Origin: Echria macrotheca
Taxonomy: Eukaryota; Ascomycota; Sordariomycetes; Sordariales; Schizotheciaceae
NCBI GenBank assembly: GCA_030411725.1
Contig: MU839830.1
Coordinates: 806,001 to 870,000 of the forward strand
Length of the DNA stretch: 64,000 nucleotides
Reading direction: 5' to 3'
The notes beneath the pieces are model-generated. The model did not search any database, was not told where the DNA came from, and was given only the letters and a program-made list of their open reading frames with translations. This document shows positions 46,460 through 58,843 of this stretch, piece after piece. Numbering within the stretch: the stretch's first letter is position 1; each line of letters begins with the position of its first letter. The translations under genes were made by a program, and so were the position numbers.

Positions 46460-47340
46460 AAACGAAATAATAACTCGCCGAGATTACAGCCTGAGTCACC
46501 CCTTAAACGGTGGAAAGAGCGTACTTACCTCGGACCAAGTAACGTAGAAGACCGTTTCCTTGACCGGACCGTCTTATTGACCGGGGTAAGTGAGATTATG
46601 CCCTATTACACCACCTTCCATACTACTACTATAATTATAACTGGAAGATACTTTTCTTTATCTTAAACTACTATAAAACTCGTAATAACTATTTAAAATA
46701 ATTTATAAATATAGGTATTTCCTTCCAAACTAATTATATAAAGCTAACTTTACCCCGCAACGCGTAATATAGAGCTTTTACCTTTATTTGAACTTATTCC
46801 TATTAGGCCCGTTTCTTTCAAGTTTTATTACTTACTTAATAATAAAAATACATATTTAGTTTAATTACTTACGCTTTTACTTCCTCTAAATATTTTTAAC
46901 TTTAGCTATAAGCTAATCGTTTAGGGTTTAAGCTACTACTTATTTTAAAAATAGCTTGCAGGTATATTTAATATAGAAAGCTAACGATTAGCTTATAAGG
47001 GGTTGCATATATTAAATTTAGCTAAAAAGTAACCCGGTTAATAAAATGCTAAAGCGTTAAGGTAAAGGGTTAGTTTATACGCCTTTGCTAAGTTTTTTCA
47101 AGCTAGTTTAAAACTTTATATAAGTCTAAAGAAATAAAACCCGTATTATACCAGACGTTAGCAATATTGTTTTTAATATAAAATCTGGTGTTTTAATAAA
47201 TACGAGAAAGCTAAAGATTATTAATTCATTAGGCCCCGAAAAAAGCTTCCTTACTAATTAAAGCCCTATATTCTTTTGTAAAAGGACCGAAGACCTTTAC
47301 GTTAAGGGGTTATAAGTAGTAGGTTACGTATAGTAGTAGG
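46460..47340. mobile_element. Unidentified degenerate element with a less-mutated end
   Basis: The first 160 bases (46,460-46,620) keep a balanced composition (CTCGCCGAGATTACAGCC, GACCGGACCG). The rest is A+T-rich but with unusual GC words (CCCCGCAACGCG, AACCCGGTT). It ends exactly where a family A element begins at 47341. It does not resemble the A, B, LTR or LINE-like sequences in the window, so it may be a fragment of a further transposon. No coding domain was recognised. Confidence 0.35.
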
Positions 47341-48754
47341 CAGGGTTAGCAAATTAATCAGTAGTCATTAGTCAGTAGTCACTGACTATAATAGTCAGTA
47401 GTCATTAGTCAAGGTACTAACTAGACTACAGTAGTCAGTAGTCAGGCCTGTAACTAGACTACAGTAGTTAGTAGTCAGACCCGTAACTAGACTACTATAG
47501 TTAGTAGTCTGACTACTGATTACTATAGTTTGACTACTAGTTAAATATAATATATTATTTTTAATCGCAAAATGATAAAAGCCTATTAATTTCAATACTA
47601 ATAGTAGTAAAAATACATAATATCGTATATAAAAAGTAGCAATATATTTAATAATAGTAACAGTATAAGTAATCATTAAAATTATAGAGTTTTAATAAAG
47701 GTTATTATAATTTATATACGTTATAACGTAAAATTAAAACTTTACCAGCTTTTCCTTTATAATTAGTTAATCTTAAAGGGATAATCGGTATGCTTATAAT
47801 ACTATAAATCTTACCTACAAACTATTTTTACATTATTACATAAGCCGGATTTTTAAAATAGAATTTAAAATCCATAAGTACGAAAAGTCGCAATTAAATG
47901 TAAATAAAGAAGTTACGGTAAAAGTTCCGCATAGGCCTTAGGCCTGGGGACTCGGTCCACACTGAGTAACCCCTGCGGGGTAAGAGAAATAATAATAAAT
48001 GTAAATAAAGATATCGATTTCCAACAAATTTTTAAAAGGCTGATAAGTGTAATAACTTTAAATGAAAGGTATTTATATATAATTAATATTGTTATATTTT
48101 ACGGGATGTAAAAATAATTTTACTTTTAGTAGGTTTACTATTTTAAATTATGGTTTTTACTAGTTTTTACCTTCAATACCCGTTACCGTAGTAATTAATG
48201 AATAAGTTTTTGCCTTATATTTGGAACGTATATAATATATCTTATATTTAACTTGCTTTAAGCTTTTACGCTAATTTAGAATTGTAAGAAATAATTAGAA
48301 CCTAAGGTATCTGAGACGTTACAATTAGGTTAAAGTAAAAGTATTAATTTCAATACCCTTTAAAAATACGGCTAGGTATAATAACTTATAATTAAAACTA
48401 TTTAATAGGTAAGTTACAAATACTACTATTAGCTAATATTAAAACATTTCACTTTTTCTACTATTAAAAGTATTATTTAAATATTAATACCTTTTCAGTG
48501 TTTAAAAGCCTTATAAGGTTATAAGGCTAGTAATTTGGATATACTAACTTGTATGTATTAGTTATATACTTGAAATCGAGTAATTTAATATTTGATAATT
48601 GAAATTTAATTATATTAATTATTACTTATATATTACTACTTATTGCTAATTTAAAAGGAATTAATAATAATTATTTAAAATAATTGCTATATTTATTTAC
48701 TAACTACTATAGTCAGACTACTAACTACAGTAGTCTCACTAATTACTAACCCTG
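47341..48754 (+). mobile_element. Family A hAT-like element carrying a LINE-like insertion
   Basis: Left terminus CAGGGTTAGCAAATTAATCAG, four GACTACAGTAGTC-type subterminal palindromes, then the interior typical of A (AATATAATATATTATTTTTA and a TTTACGTTATAACG-like segment), and a right terminus TAATTACTAACCCTG. The flanks GTAGTAGG and CTTATAAT do not match, so the two ends may come from different insertions. An 86-bp foreign insertion sits at 47911-47996. Confidence 0.6.
47911..47996 (+). mobile_element. 86-bp 5'-truncated LINE-like insertion
   Basis: This piece, rich in GGCC and GGGG words, is bounded by a perfect 15-bp duplication AAATGTAAATAAAGA (47896-47910 and 47997-48011). Its 3' end (CCCCTGCGGGGTAAGAGAAA then AATAATAA) equals the 3' end of the larger element at 61796-63930. 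A shared 3' end, variable 5' truncation and long target duplication are the hallmarks of target-primed reverse transcription. Confidence 0.75.
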
Positions 48755-48834
48755 CTTATAATACTATCTATTACCGTAAAAATTCATAAATATACTTTTA
48801 TCTTATATTAAAAATATATATTATCAATTATATA

Positions 48835-51060
48835 TAGGGTTGGGATTTAATCCGGACTAGTAATTACAATAGTCTAGACAATTACCCCCCAAACTACTAA
48901 TCCAACTAATCCAATTACCACTTAAACTAATAATTTAATAATTTAATTACTCCCCGGTAGAAGTAGGATTTAGTCCAAACTAGTAATTAGTAATTTGAAC
49001 TACTAGTTATAGTAGTTTAGTTATTCCCTAAACTACTAGTTTAGGTAGTTTAGTTACTAGCCGGACTATTAGTCCAGTAGTTTAATTACCCCCCGGACTA
49101 ATAGTCCGACTACTTTAACTACTGTAGTTACTAGTCCGGACTAGTAATCCACCCTATAATATAGTGTTTTTATTTTTAATTAACATATTAAGCTTATTAC
49201 TTAATGAATTTCGGTATTATTACTAATATAAGCGATCTATTATATTAATATTACATAATAAAATTAAATAATCTATTTAATAAGTTTAATTTTACTATTT
49301 TTCACCGCTCTTTGTTTATTTACAAGCGAATTTGCCACAAAAAGATAATTATATAATAGTAAAATTTACTTAAAGCATAGATATTCCTATATAAGATAGC
49401 AAATACGTAATAGCTTTTAGTAATTAATAATAATAGTATAATTAATTATTATATAAAGCTTTTATTAATAATAATTAGACTCCTAAAATATATTAAAAGT
49501 CTTTGGAAATTAAAAGAAGCAAATCGACTTGAATTACTTCTTTTTATATAACTGGATTTTAAATTGTTAGTTGAAAATTGAGTTTACTTGATTAAGCTAG
49601 GATAGCTCTAAAGTAAGATATAGAGTAATATCGTACCTTTTAGCACCAAAGTCTTTTTTAAACATAGGGGAATAGGGAGAAAATGATATTTTTGTGGAAA
49701 AAAGGCCTAAAGGGGTTATTTTTAGGAAATTGGCCAGGAAAAATATGAATCTACAATGGGCTATTACAGTATTATATTATTTTTTTAACAGGTTCTAATT
49801 TTCGTTATATAATATTACGGTTTCTCGATTTAATAAAAGTAGTTAGAAACTAAAGTTGTCATTTTAACCCAATTACAGCTTTTCGTGCAAGTAGATTTCA
49901 GATAATTAATTAAAGCTTTAATTTACGTAATTATATTATAATAAATTATATAAAGTATAGATGGTTATAAGCTGTGTTACAGCCCTTAAATCCCTTTTGA
50001 AAAGCTTATAGTATTATGGTAAGAAGTTGGGTTTTATAAGAAAAGTGCCTAATAAGCCTATTTAATTAGTAATTTAAAATTCAAAATAATAGATCTTTTA
50101 AAGCAGTCAAGTAGTCCGGATTACCAGACTCATGACTAACGACTAATGTCCCAACCCTGCTCCCCAAACTAATAATCCAATTACTTAACAGCTATATTTA
50201 CTAATCCGGACTAATAATTTACCCCCTAAAATAATCTTTTTTATTTTTAATTACCGTATTAAGCTTATAAATTAATTATTATAATTAGTATTACTATTAT
50301 AGGCTATATATTAATATTAGTTAATAAAACTTATTACTTATTTGTTAAGCCTTGCTTTGCTACTTTTTACCGCTTTTCTATATTTATAAACAAATTTGCC
50401 AGTTTCTGTATAATAAATATAAAAGGATAATAAAAAAGGCTTAAAATAAAAGTATTATAAAATTAAATAGATGAAATAAATATTTTAAGTAACTTACTAG
50501 CTTAGTATAATATTATTTTCTAATTAGTATTTTTTACCTTTCGTTGTTATAATTATTAAATTTACTAAAATCGATAAAAGTATAAAGTTTTTACTTTGAG
50601 CTAATTACATCTTTTGATACAAGTAGATTTTAAATCGTTAATTAAAAATCAAGTTTACTTAATTTACTTAAAATAGCTTCAAGGTAGTATTTATAGTAAA
50701 ATACCTTGCCTTCTAGCACTAAGGTTTATTCAAAAGTAGTATAAGAATGGGGAAAAAAGTATATTCTTATCAAAAAAAACCATAAAAGAATTATTATTAC
50801 AAAATTAGCTAGGTAAGTAATTATATATCTAAAATATAGTATTATTCATTTATATTATTACTTAATAGGTAATAGCTTTTATTTTATAATATTATATTTT
50901 CTCGATTAAATGTAGTTAAAAGGTAAAGGTATTATTTTAACCAAAAATCTAATTTTCGCAGTAGTCTGGTAGTCTAAACTACTAGTCCGGATAGTTAAGG
51001 TACTGATTAGACTACTAACTATAATAGTCTAATTAATCCCTAACTTTAAATAAAAGTAGC
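48835..51060 (+). mobile_element. Family B element B1, interrupted by B2
   Basis: A mutated left terminus (TAGGGTTGGGATTTAATCC) starts at 48835. At 48958 another B copy interrupts it, and its sequence resumes at 50168 with the expected interior. The right part is scrambled: near 50,950-51,060 B-type palindromes run into an A-type end, so the true terminus is lost. Confidence 0.55.
48958..50159 (+). mobile_element. Family B element B2, nested in B1, 8-bp duplication
   Basis: 1,202 bp between a mutated left end (TAGAAGTAGGATTTAGTCC) and an intact right end (GTCCCAACCCTG). The flanks are CTCCCCGG (48950-48957) and CTCCCCAA (50160-50167): the same 8-mer with two G-to-A changes. The junction falls inside B1 sequence on both sides, so B2 inserted into B1. 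Confidence 0.7.
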
Positions 51061-51118
51061 GTCGAAAAGGCTAATTATTATTATATAGCTATTAGCGATA
51101 TATACGATTAGGGTTGGG

Positions 51119-52942
51119 ATATTAGTCCTTAGTTATTAGATTAGTAGTTCGGACTACTATAGTCCAGTAGTTAAATTTACAGCCGTCACTAAACTACCCG
51201 GACTAATAATCTGGGTAGTAACTAAACTACTGGTTTAATAGTACTAAACTAGTAGTTTTAGGGGTAACTAAACTACCTGGACTAATAGTCCAAACAACTG
51301 AACTACTGCGAAAATTAAATTTTATATTAAACTTAGTAATATTTAAGGCAATTTTAGTATAAACCCAAACCTTTTACTATAATACAATGCGTTTCTTAAA
51401 ATAAAATTAAGGTTTATAATAAGGATTATAGCTATATATTTAGTTTATAAGTTATTATAATGTAATTAGGATTGGGATTTAGTCCGGACTAATAGTTATA
51501 ATAGTTTAGTTACGGCCTGGATTACTAATCCGGTTGGTCTAGTTACCCTTTGGATTATTAGTCCAGTAGTTTTGTTACCCCCCGGACTAGTAGTCTAACT
51601 ACTTGACTACTGTAGTCACTTATCCGGACTAGTAATCTACCCCTCGATTTAGTATTTTCTTTTTTAATTACTATATTAGGCTTATTACATAATAATTTCA
51701 ATTTCAATTATCATTATTATTATTATTAATATACGCTATATATTATATTAATATTAGTTAATAAAATTAACAATCTATTTAATAAGTTTAGGTTTACTAC
51801 TTTGTACGGCTTTTTCTGTTTTTATAAGCCAATTTAGCATAAAAAGATAATTATATAATACTAAAATTTACTTAAAGGATTAATATTATTATATAAGACA
51901 GTAATTACATCGTAACCTTTAGTAATTACTAGTAATAACATAAGTAATTATTATGTAAAACTTTTCATTAGTATTAATTAAACTCCTGGAATTTATTAAA
52001 CGTCTTTGGAAATTGAAAAAACCTAATCACCCTAAATTACGCTATTTTACACTACTGTATTTTAATCGTTAATTGAAAATTAAGTTTATTTGATTAATTT
52101 AAGATAACTTTAAAGTATAATAGAGGGTAATATATCGTATCTCCTCGTACTAACGTTCTTTTAAAACTAGTATAAAAATAGGGAGAAAATAATATTTCTG
52201 TCGAAAAAAAAGCCTAAAAAGCTTATTATTAGGAAATTGGTATAGAGAAATATATATATAAAATAAGCTATTACAGTATTATATTATTAATTAACAAATA
52301 CTATGTTTTATTCTATAATATTACAATTTATTAATTTAATAAAAGTGGTAAAAAACTATAGTTATAATTTTAACCCAATTGTAACTCTTTATACAAGCAG
52401 ATTTCAAATAACTAATTAAAACCTTAATTTACGTAATTATATTATAATAACTCATACACGGTATAAATGGTTATAAGTTGCATTATAGGCTTTAAACCCA
52501 CTTTAAAAAGCTAATAGTATTATCATAAAATGGTAAGTTTTATATGAAAAGCGTTTAAAAGCCTATTTAATTAATAATTAATAATTAATAATTTAAAATT
52601 TAAAATAATGGATTTTTAAAGTAGTCTAGTAGTCTGGACTAGTAGTTAAGTAGTTTAAACTACTAGTCCATATAGTCTGGTTACTACCCGGACTACTAGA
52701 CTAGTAGTTTAGGGGGTGATTAAACTACTTAGATTAGTGGTCCGGACTATTGGATTACTAGTTCGGACTACTAAACTACCTCAAAAATATATTATTTTAA
52801 ATTTTAAACTAATATATTTTTTTTCTGACTTTACTTCCTATAAAATAGGCTTTTTAGGCACTTTTTATATAGAACCGAAGTTTTTACTATAATAAAATTA
52901 GTTTTCCAAAATAGTTTTAAAGTATATAATAAAGGTTATAAC
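51119..52942. mobile_element. Inverted family B fragments, head to head
   Basis: A reversed B right end begins at 51119 (TAGGGTTGGGATATTAGTCC) and runs to about 51,466, where a forward B left end starts (51467, TAGGATTGGGATTTAGTCC). The forward copy reaches its right subterminal array near 52,620, and reversed B interior sequence resumes to 52,942. The next element, A at 52943, is inserted into this reversed copy. The exact boundaries between inverted pieces are uncertain. Confidence 0.45.
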
Positions 52943-54037
52943 CAGGGTTGGCAAATTAGTCAGTAGTCACTGACTATAGTAGTTAGTAGTTATTAGTCAA
53001 GGCACTGACTAGACTACAGTAGTCAGTAGTTAACGTACTGACTAGACTACTGTAGTCAGTGGTCAGGGTAGTGACTAGACTGCTGTAATCTGACTACTAG
53101 TCAAATATAATATATTATTTTTAGTTGCAAAATAATTAAAAGCCTATAAATACTATAGATTTAAATACTTATAACAGTACAAAAATAAAATATAGTATCC
53201 ATAAAGAATACTTTTATGTCTACTGATAATAACAGTATATATAATTATTGAAATTATCGTATTTCATAGTATTTATCGTAATTTATATAGATTATAATAT
53301 AAAATTAAACTTTACTGGCCTTAGCCTAATAGGTAATTAATCCTAAAAACTTATACAGTATATTTGCAATACCATATATCTAACCCAGAAGATAGTATTA
53401 TAAGATTAGGTACGCTGGATTTTTAAAACAGAAATTAAAATCTAGAAGCACTAAAATTTGCAATTGGAGTTAAATAGCGATATCAATTTCGAATAAACTT
53501 TTACAAAGCCAGTAAGCGGGTTAAATTTAAATACGAAGGAGTTATATATATCATTAACATTGTTACGTTTTTTATAACGTGAAAATACTTTTACCTTTAG
53601 CAGATTTACTAATTCAAATCGCAGATTTTACTGTTTTTTACTCTTTATACCCGTTGGGGTAGTAATTGACCGATGTCTTTTTACATTATATTTGCAATAT
53701 ATTTATCATAAGGTGTATATAACTTATTTTAAGCTTTTACTTAAAATTGGAATTTTGAGAAATGATTTGAAATTGAAATGTATAAAAAGTTGCAATTGGG
53801 TTGAAATGGAGATATTGATTTTAAATACCCTTTTTAAAATCTTCCAATCCCAGTAACTTATAATTAGAACTGTTAATAGGTGGCTTGTAAATACTACTAT
53901 TCAGTAGTACTAACAGGTTTTACTTTACCTCACAATTAGAGTTATTATTTAAAATAATAATTATTTTTGGTATATTTACCTACTGACTGCTATATTCAAA
54001 CTAGTAACTACAGTAGTCTGACTAATTGCCAACCCTG
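52943..54037 (+). mobile_element. Family A hAT-like miniature element, complete, 8-bp duplication
   Basis: 1,095 bp from CAGGGTTGGCAA to TTGCCAACCCTG, a perfect 12-bp terminal inverted repeat. The flanks are a perfect 8-bp target duplication GTTATAAC (52935-52942, 54038-54045). Terminal CAGGG and 8-bp duplications are characteristic of the hAT superfamily. Inside each end lie several GACTACTGTAGTC/AGTCAGTAGTC repeats. No transposase frame is present, so it is non-autonomous. This copy is the best reference for family A in the window. Confidence 0.85.
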
Positions 54038-54612
54038 GTTATAACTATATGAATAGCTTATACCTTATTATAATATAACTACGTAAATTGCAACTTTAAT
54101 TAATAATTAGAAATCGACTTATATAAAATGTTACAATCGAGTTAAAATAACAACGTTGGTTTTTAATTACTTTTATTAAACTGAGGGACTGTAATACTGA
54201 AAAATATAAGTTACTACTTAGTAAGTAGTAGTATAATAAAATAATACTCATTTTTGCATTGATATTCTTGTAGCCTAATCTTGTAATAATAAGCGTTTTA
54301 ATGTTTCGGTAAAAACAAATATTTTTTACCCTATTTCCGACCTACTTTGAAATGGATTTCATGGTTAAAAGGTAGGATATACTGCTATATATATATAGTG
54401 TTTGAAAGCTACTTTGGGTTAATTACGTAAACTCGATTTCTAATTAACGATTCAAAATCCAGTTATATAAAAACTTGCAATTGGCTCGAAATAAGAACTT
54501 TGTATTTTATTCAATTCTAGTAAGTGCAATAGCTATAATAATAAAAAGTAAAACACTAACTAGAAAATAACTTTATACTAAACTAGTAAAGCACTTCGAG
54601 TACATTTTTTAC

Positions 54613-55827
54613 CAGGGTTGGGACATTAGTCCTTAGTCATTAGTCCGGTAATCCGGACTATTATAGTCTAATAGTCAGAATCACGGCCGTGACAAGACTA
54701 CCCGGACTACTAGTCTAGGGGGTAACTAGACTACTAGTTAAGTAGTCCGGACTACTGGACTACTTCAAAAAAAACCTATTATTTTAAATTTTAAATAGGC
54801 TTTTTAGGCACTTTTCTTGTAAAACCTAACTTTTCACAGTAATACTATTGGCTTTTTAAGATAGATTCAAGGCTTATAATACGGTTTATAACCATCGATA
54901 CCGTATACGAGTTGTTATAATATACTTACATAAATTAAAATTTTCATTAATTATTTAAAATCTATTTATATAAAAAGTTACAATTAGGTTAAAATAATAA
55001 CTTTAGTTTTTTACTACTTTTATTAAATCGACTAACTATAATATTATGAAATAAAAATTAGTACCTGTTAAGTAGTAATATAATACCGTAATAGCTTACC
55101 TTTTATATATATTTTTCTAAGCCAATCTGCTAATAATTACCCTTTTAAGCTTTTTTTCGACAATAAAATTATTTTCTCTCTATTCCCATAGTATTTCCAA
55201 AAGACTTTAGTACTTGAAGGTACTATATGCTACCCCATACCGTATTTTAAAGCTATCTTAAGTTAATTAAATAAACTCAGTTTTTAACTAGTAATTTAAA
55301 ATGCAGTTTTGTAAAATGGTGTAATTTAGGTCAATTGGCTTCTTTCAATTTCGAAAGACGTTTAATATACTCCAGGAGTCCAATTAGTACCAATCAAAAG
55401 CTTTATATAGTAAATAGTTATACTAATTCTAACAACTACTAGCCCTTTACGTAATTGCTACCTTATATAATGATATTAATGCTTTAAGTAAATTTTACTA
55501 CTATATAATTATCTTTTTGTAGCTAGCTTATAACTACAGAAAAAGCGGTAAAAACTAATAAACCTAAACTTATCAAATAAATTATTAACTTTATTGGCAA
55601 TATTAATATAATATATAGCCTCTATTAGCAATAATAATTAAAATCATTAAATAATAAGCTTAATATAGTAATTAAAAATAAAAATAGTATATTAAGGGGT
55701 AAACTATTAGTCCGAACTAGTGACTATAGTAGTTAAGTAGTTAGACTACTAGTCCGGGGGGTAACTAAACTACTGTAACTAATAGTTTGGCCTACTAAGT
55801 ACTAGTCCAAACTAAATCCCAACCCTG
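54613..55827 (-). mobile_element. Family B hAT-like miniature element, reversed, 8-bp duplication
   Basis: 1,215 bp from CAGGGTTGGGACATTAGTCC to AAATCCCAACCCTG, flanked by a perfect duplication TTTTTTAC (54605-54612, 55828-55835). Subterminal arrays of AGTCCGGACTAC palindromes occupy the outer 150 bases on each side. Orientation is opposite to the copies at 48958 and 57136. There is no coding frame. Confidence 0.82.
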
Positions 55828-55835
55828 TTTTTTAC

Positions 55836-57135
55836 TAAGCTAATTTCGTAATATTTCCATTTTAAAGTATTTTATACTTTAAAAGGCAAAAAAGCAAAAT
55901 ACAATCTATCAACTAAAGAACTTATTACACTTAATAAATAATAGATTATTAGGTTCATTAGCTAATATTAATATATTAAAAAGCCTATATTAGTAATAAT
56001 AATTGAATAATTAATTAATAAGCTTACTATATCAATTAAAAATTAAAAATACTATATTAAAGAGTAAATTACTAGTCTAAGGGGTAATTAAATTACTAAA
56101 CTAATAATTCGGCTAGTAATTAAACTACCCGAACTAGTAATTCAGGGGGTAATTAAACTAATATAACTAGTAATCCGGATAACTAACTACTAGTTTAAAC
56201 TAAATTTTAACCCTATACCTATATAAGTTAAATTTTTAATCAATAATTAAAAATTTACTTATGTAAGAAGTTACAATTAAATCTAAGTAATAACTTTAGG
56301 TTTTAACCACTATTATTAAATCGAGGAATTTTAATATTATTAAATAAAAAAAGCTATTCATTAAGTAATAAGATAATAGAGTAATTAATAGCTTATTTTA
56401 AACTTATATTTTTGTAAATTAATCTCGTAATAATAGTCCTTTTATAAGGATTTTTAAATAAAAGTTTACTTTTCTCCTTATTCCCATAATATTTTTAAAT
56501 ACACCTTATTATACTAAAAGGTAATACATATTACCTTATATACGATTTAAAAGCTATTTCAAGTTAATTAACTAAGCCTAATTTTTAATTAGTAATTTAA
56601 AATCGAATTACGTAAAAATTTCCAATTAGCTCGAAATAAAAATTTATATTTTAATCGATTCTATGAAATCTAATAACTATAATAATTAAAAGTAAAAACC
56701 ACTAACTACAAAAAAACGTTGTATTAAATTAGTAAATTATTTTAAATATATATTTTACCATACTAATTTCGTAATATTTCTATTTTGAAGCATTTTACAC
56801 TATGTAATACTAATTTAAAACTTATAATTATTATAAAATTAAATAAGTGTGAAATTAGTAAATAAGTATAAAGTAAATAAATATATATAAATAAGTAACT
56901 AATAAAACTTTATATAATAATAATAAAATAAATCTTTATACTAACCCTTATACTATTTCTCCGTATAAATTAAATTATATTATAAAAGTAATCTTTTAAA
57001 TACTAATAATTAATAATTAAAAATATAAGGGGAGTAGTATATATAAGAAAAAAGGGTAATATGCGGAAGAAAACTTTAATTTTTACGTAAAGAACATATA
57101 AACGGTTTTTAAATTTATATTATTATAATTAAAAG
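55836..57135. mobile_element. Family B fragments and A+T-rich filler
   Basis: A second reversed B left end closes at about 56,212 (TAAATTTTAACCCTA), followed by more B interior and then, from about 56,800 to 57,120, simple A+T-rich sequence without a recognised repeat. No coding potential is visible. Confidence 0.4.
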
Positions 57136-58374
57136 CAGGGTTGGGATTTAGTCCGGACTAGTAGTTATTAGTCCGGACTACTTGTCCGGTAGTTTAGTCA
57201 CCCCCCGGACTAGTAATCCAGACTACTTAACTACTGTAGTCACTAGTCCGGACTAGTAGTACACCCCTTAATATAGTATTTTTATTTTTAACTACTATAT
57301 TAGGCTTATTACTTAGTAATTTTAATTACTATTACTAATATAAGCTATATATTATATTAATATTAGCTAATAAAATTAATAATCCACTTGTTAAGTTTAG
57401 TTTTACTACTTTTTACCGCTTTTTCCGTATTTATAAGGGGATTTACCACAAAAAGATAATTATATAATAGAAAAATTTACTTAAAGCATTAATATTACCG
57501 TATAAGGTAATAATTACGGAAGAGCGTTTATTAATTACTAATAATAGCATAACTAATTATTATATAAAACCTTTTATTAGTAGTAATCAAACTCCTGGAA
57601 TATATTAAAAGCCTTTGGAAATTAAAAGGAGCAAATCGACCTAAATTACACCATTTTGTACCACTAGATTTTAAATGGTTAATTCAAAATTAAGCTTACT
57701 TAATGAACTTGTGATAACTTTAAAGTAGAATATGGGGTAATATATCGTATCTTTTAGCACTAAAGTGCCTTTAGAAATAATATAGTAATAAGGGGAAAAT
57801 GATTTTTTTACCCAAAGAAAACCTAAAAGGGTTATTTTCAGAAAATTAGCTTAGAAAAACATAAATCTAAAATAGGCTATTATAATATTTTATTATCACT
57901 TAACAGGTACTAATTTCTATTTCGTAATATTATAGTTTCTCGATTTAGTAAAAGTAGTTAAAAACTAAAGTTCTTATTTTAACCTAATTGTAACTTTTTG
58001 TACAAGTAGATTTCAAATAATTAATTAAGAATTCAATTTACATAATTATACTATAATAACTTATATATAATATAAATTATTATAACTTATAATTTAAGCC
58101 TTAAACTAATATTAAAAAGCTTCTAGTATTATAATATAAGGTTACGTTTTATAATAAAAATGCCTTAAAACCCTATTTAATTAATAATTGAAAATTGAAA
58201 ATTTAAATAATAGAGTTTTTGAAGTAATCCAGTAGTCCGGACTACTAGTCCAGTAGTTTAGTTACTACCCGGATTACTAGTCCAAGTAGTCCAGTCACAG
58301 CCGTGATTCTGACTATTGGACTATAGTAGTCCGGGCTACCGGACTCATGACTAAGGACTTATCTCCCAACCCTG
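57136..58374 (+). mobile_element. Family B hAT-like miniature element, complete, 8-bp duplication
   Basis: 1,239 bp with termini CAGGGTTGGGAT and TCTCCCAACCCTG and a perfect duplication ATTAAAAG (57128-57135, 58375-58382). The left subterminal 110 bases contain three TAGTCCGGACTA-type 12-bp palindromes; the right end has a similar array. The interior is A+T-rich and holds the motif shared with family A (TTGTAACTTTTTGTACAAG near 57,985). This is the reference copy for family B. Confidence 0.85.
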
Positions 58375-58554
58375 ATTAAAAGGCTTATTTTACTTAAATA
58401 AAGTTTCGTATATACGATTAGGTATTACTATTTGAGTAATTAAACCTATGTCCAGTTAGTTGGTAGAAAGGCGCGTAATTAAAGTCTTTTACGTACTTAT
58501 AAAGTTTGTTGTAAAATTGTTTTTTTTTATAACCAAACGTTATTATAATAGTTG

Positions 58555-58720
58555 CGGTAGTGTAATAGGTGGTGGGCTTGGCTGCAGCTGGTAGTAGCGA
58601 ATTTAGCTGGCGGCTATTAGATGTGGCTGGCTATTAGTAAGGACTGGCAAAATTTTCTAGCAGCTGGAAAGTAGGGCGGGGGATGCACCCGTAGTAAAAA
58701 GGGGGCATACCCCTATTTAA
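58555..58720. other. Balanced-composition island between miniature elements
   Basis: About 165 bases rich in GGC/GCTGG (TGGGCTTGGCTGCAGCTGG, AGGGCGGGGGATGCACCCG) stand out from the surrounding A+T-rich sequence. It contains GCTGG words repeated about every 20-30 bases. It resembles no other sequence in the window; it may be single-copy and so spared from RIP, or a recent insertion. Confidence 0.5.
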
Positions 58721-58843
58721 TGCCTATTTATATTCTTTAAGCTTATTAATTTAAGTTACTAAAGCGTTAGTATTAGTATTTTCCTTAAATGTTTCAAACT
58801 TCACGTAAATTCTATCGTATTTAACATCCTATAATACCTTAAA

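Noticed and set aside
47395..47676. 93-codon minus-strand frame with repeated Thr-Asn-Tyr-Cys-Ser-Leu-Val units
   Set aside because: It is the translation of the family A subterminal palindrome array, not a protein-coding repeat.
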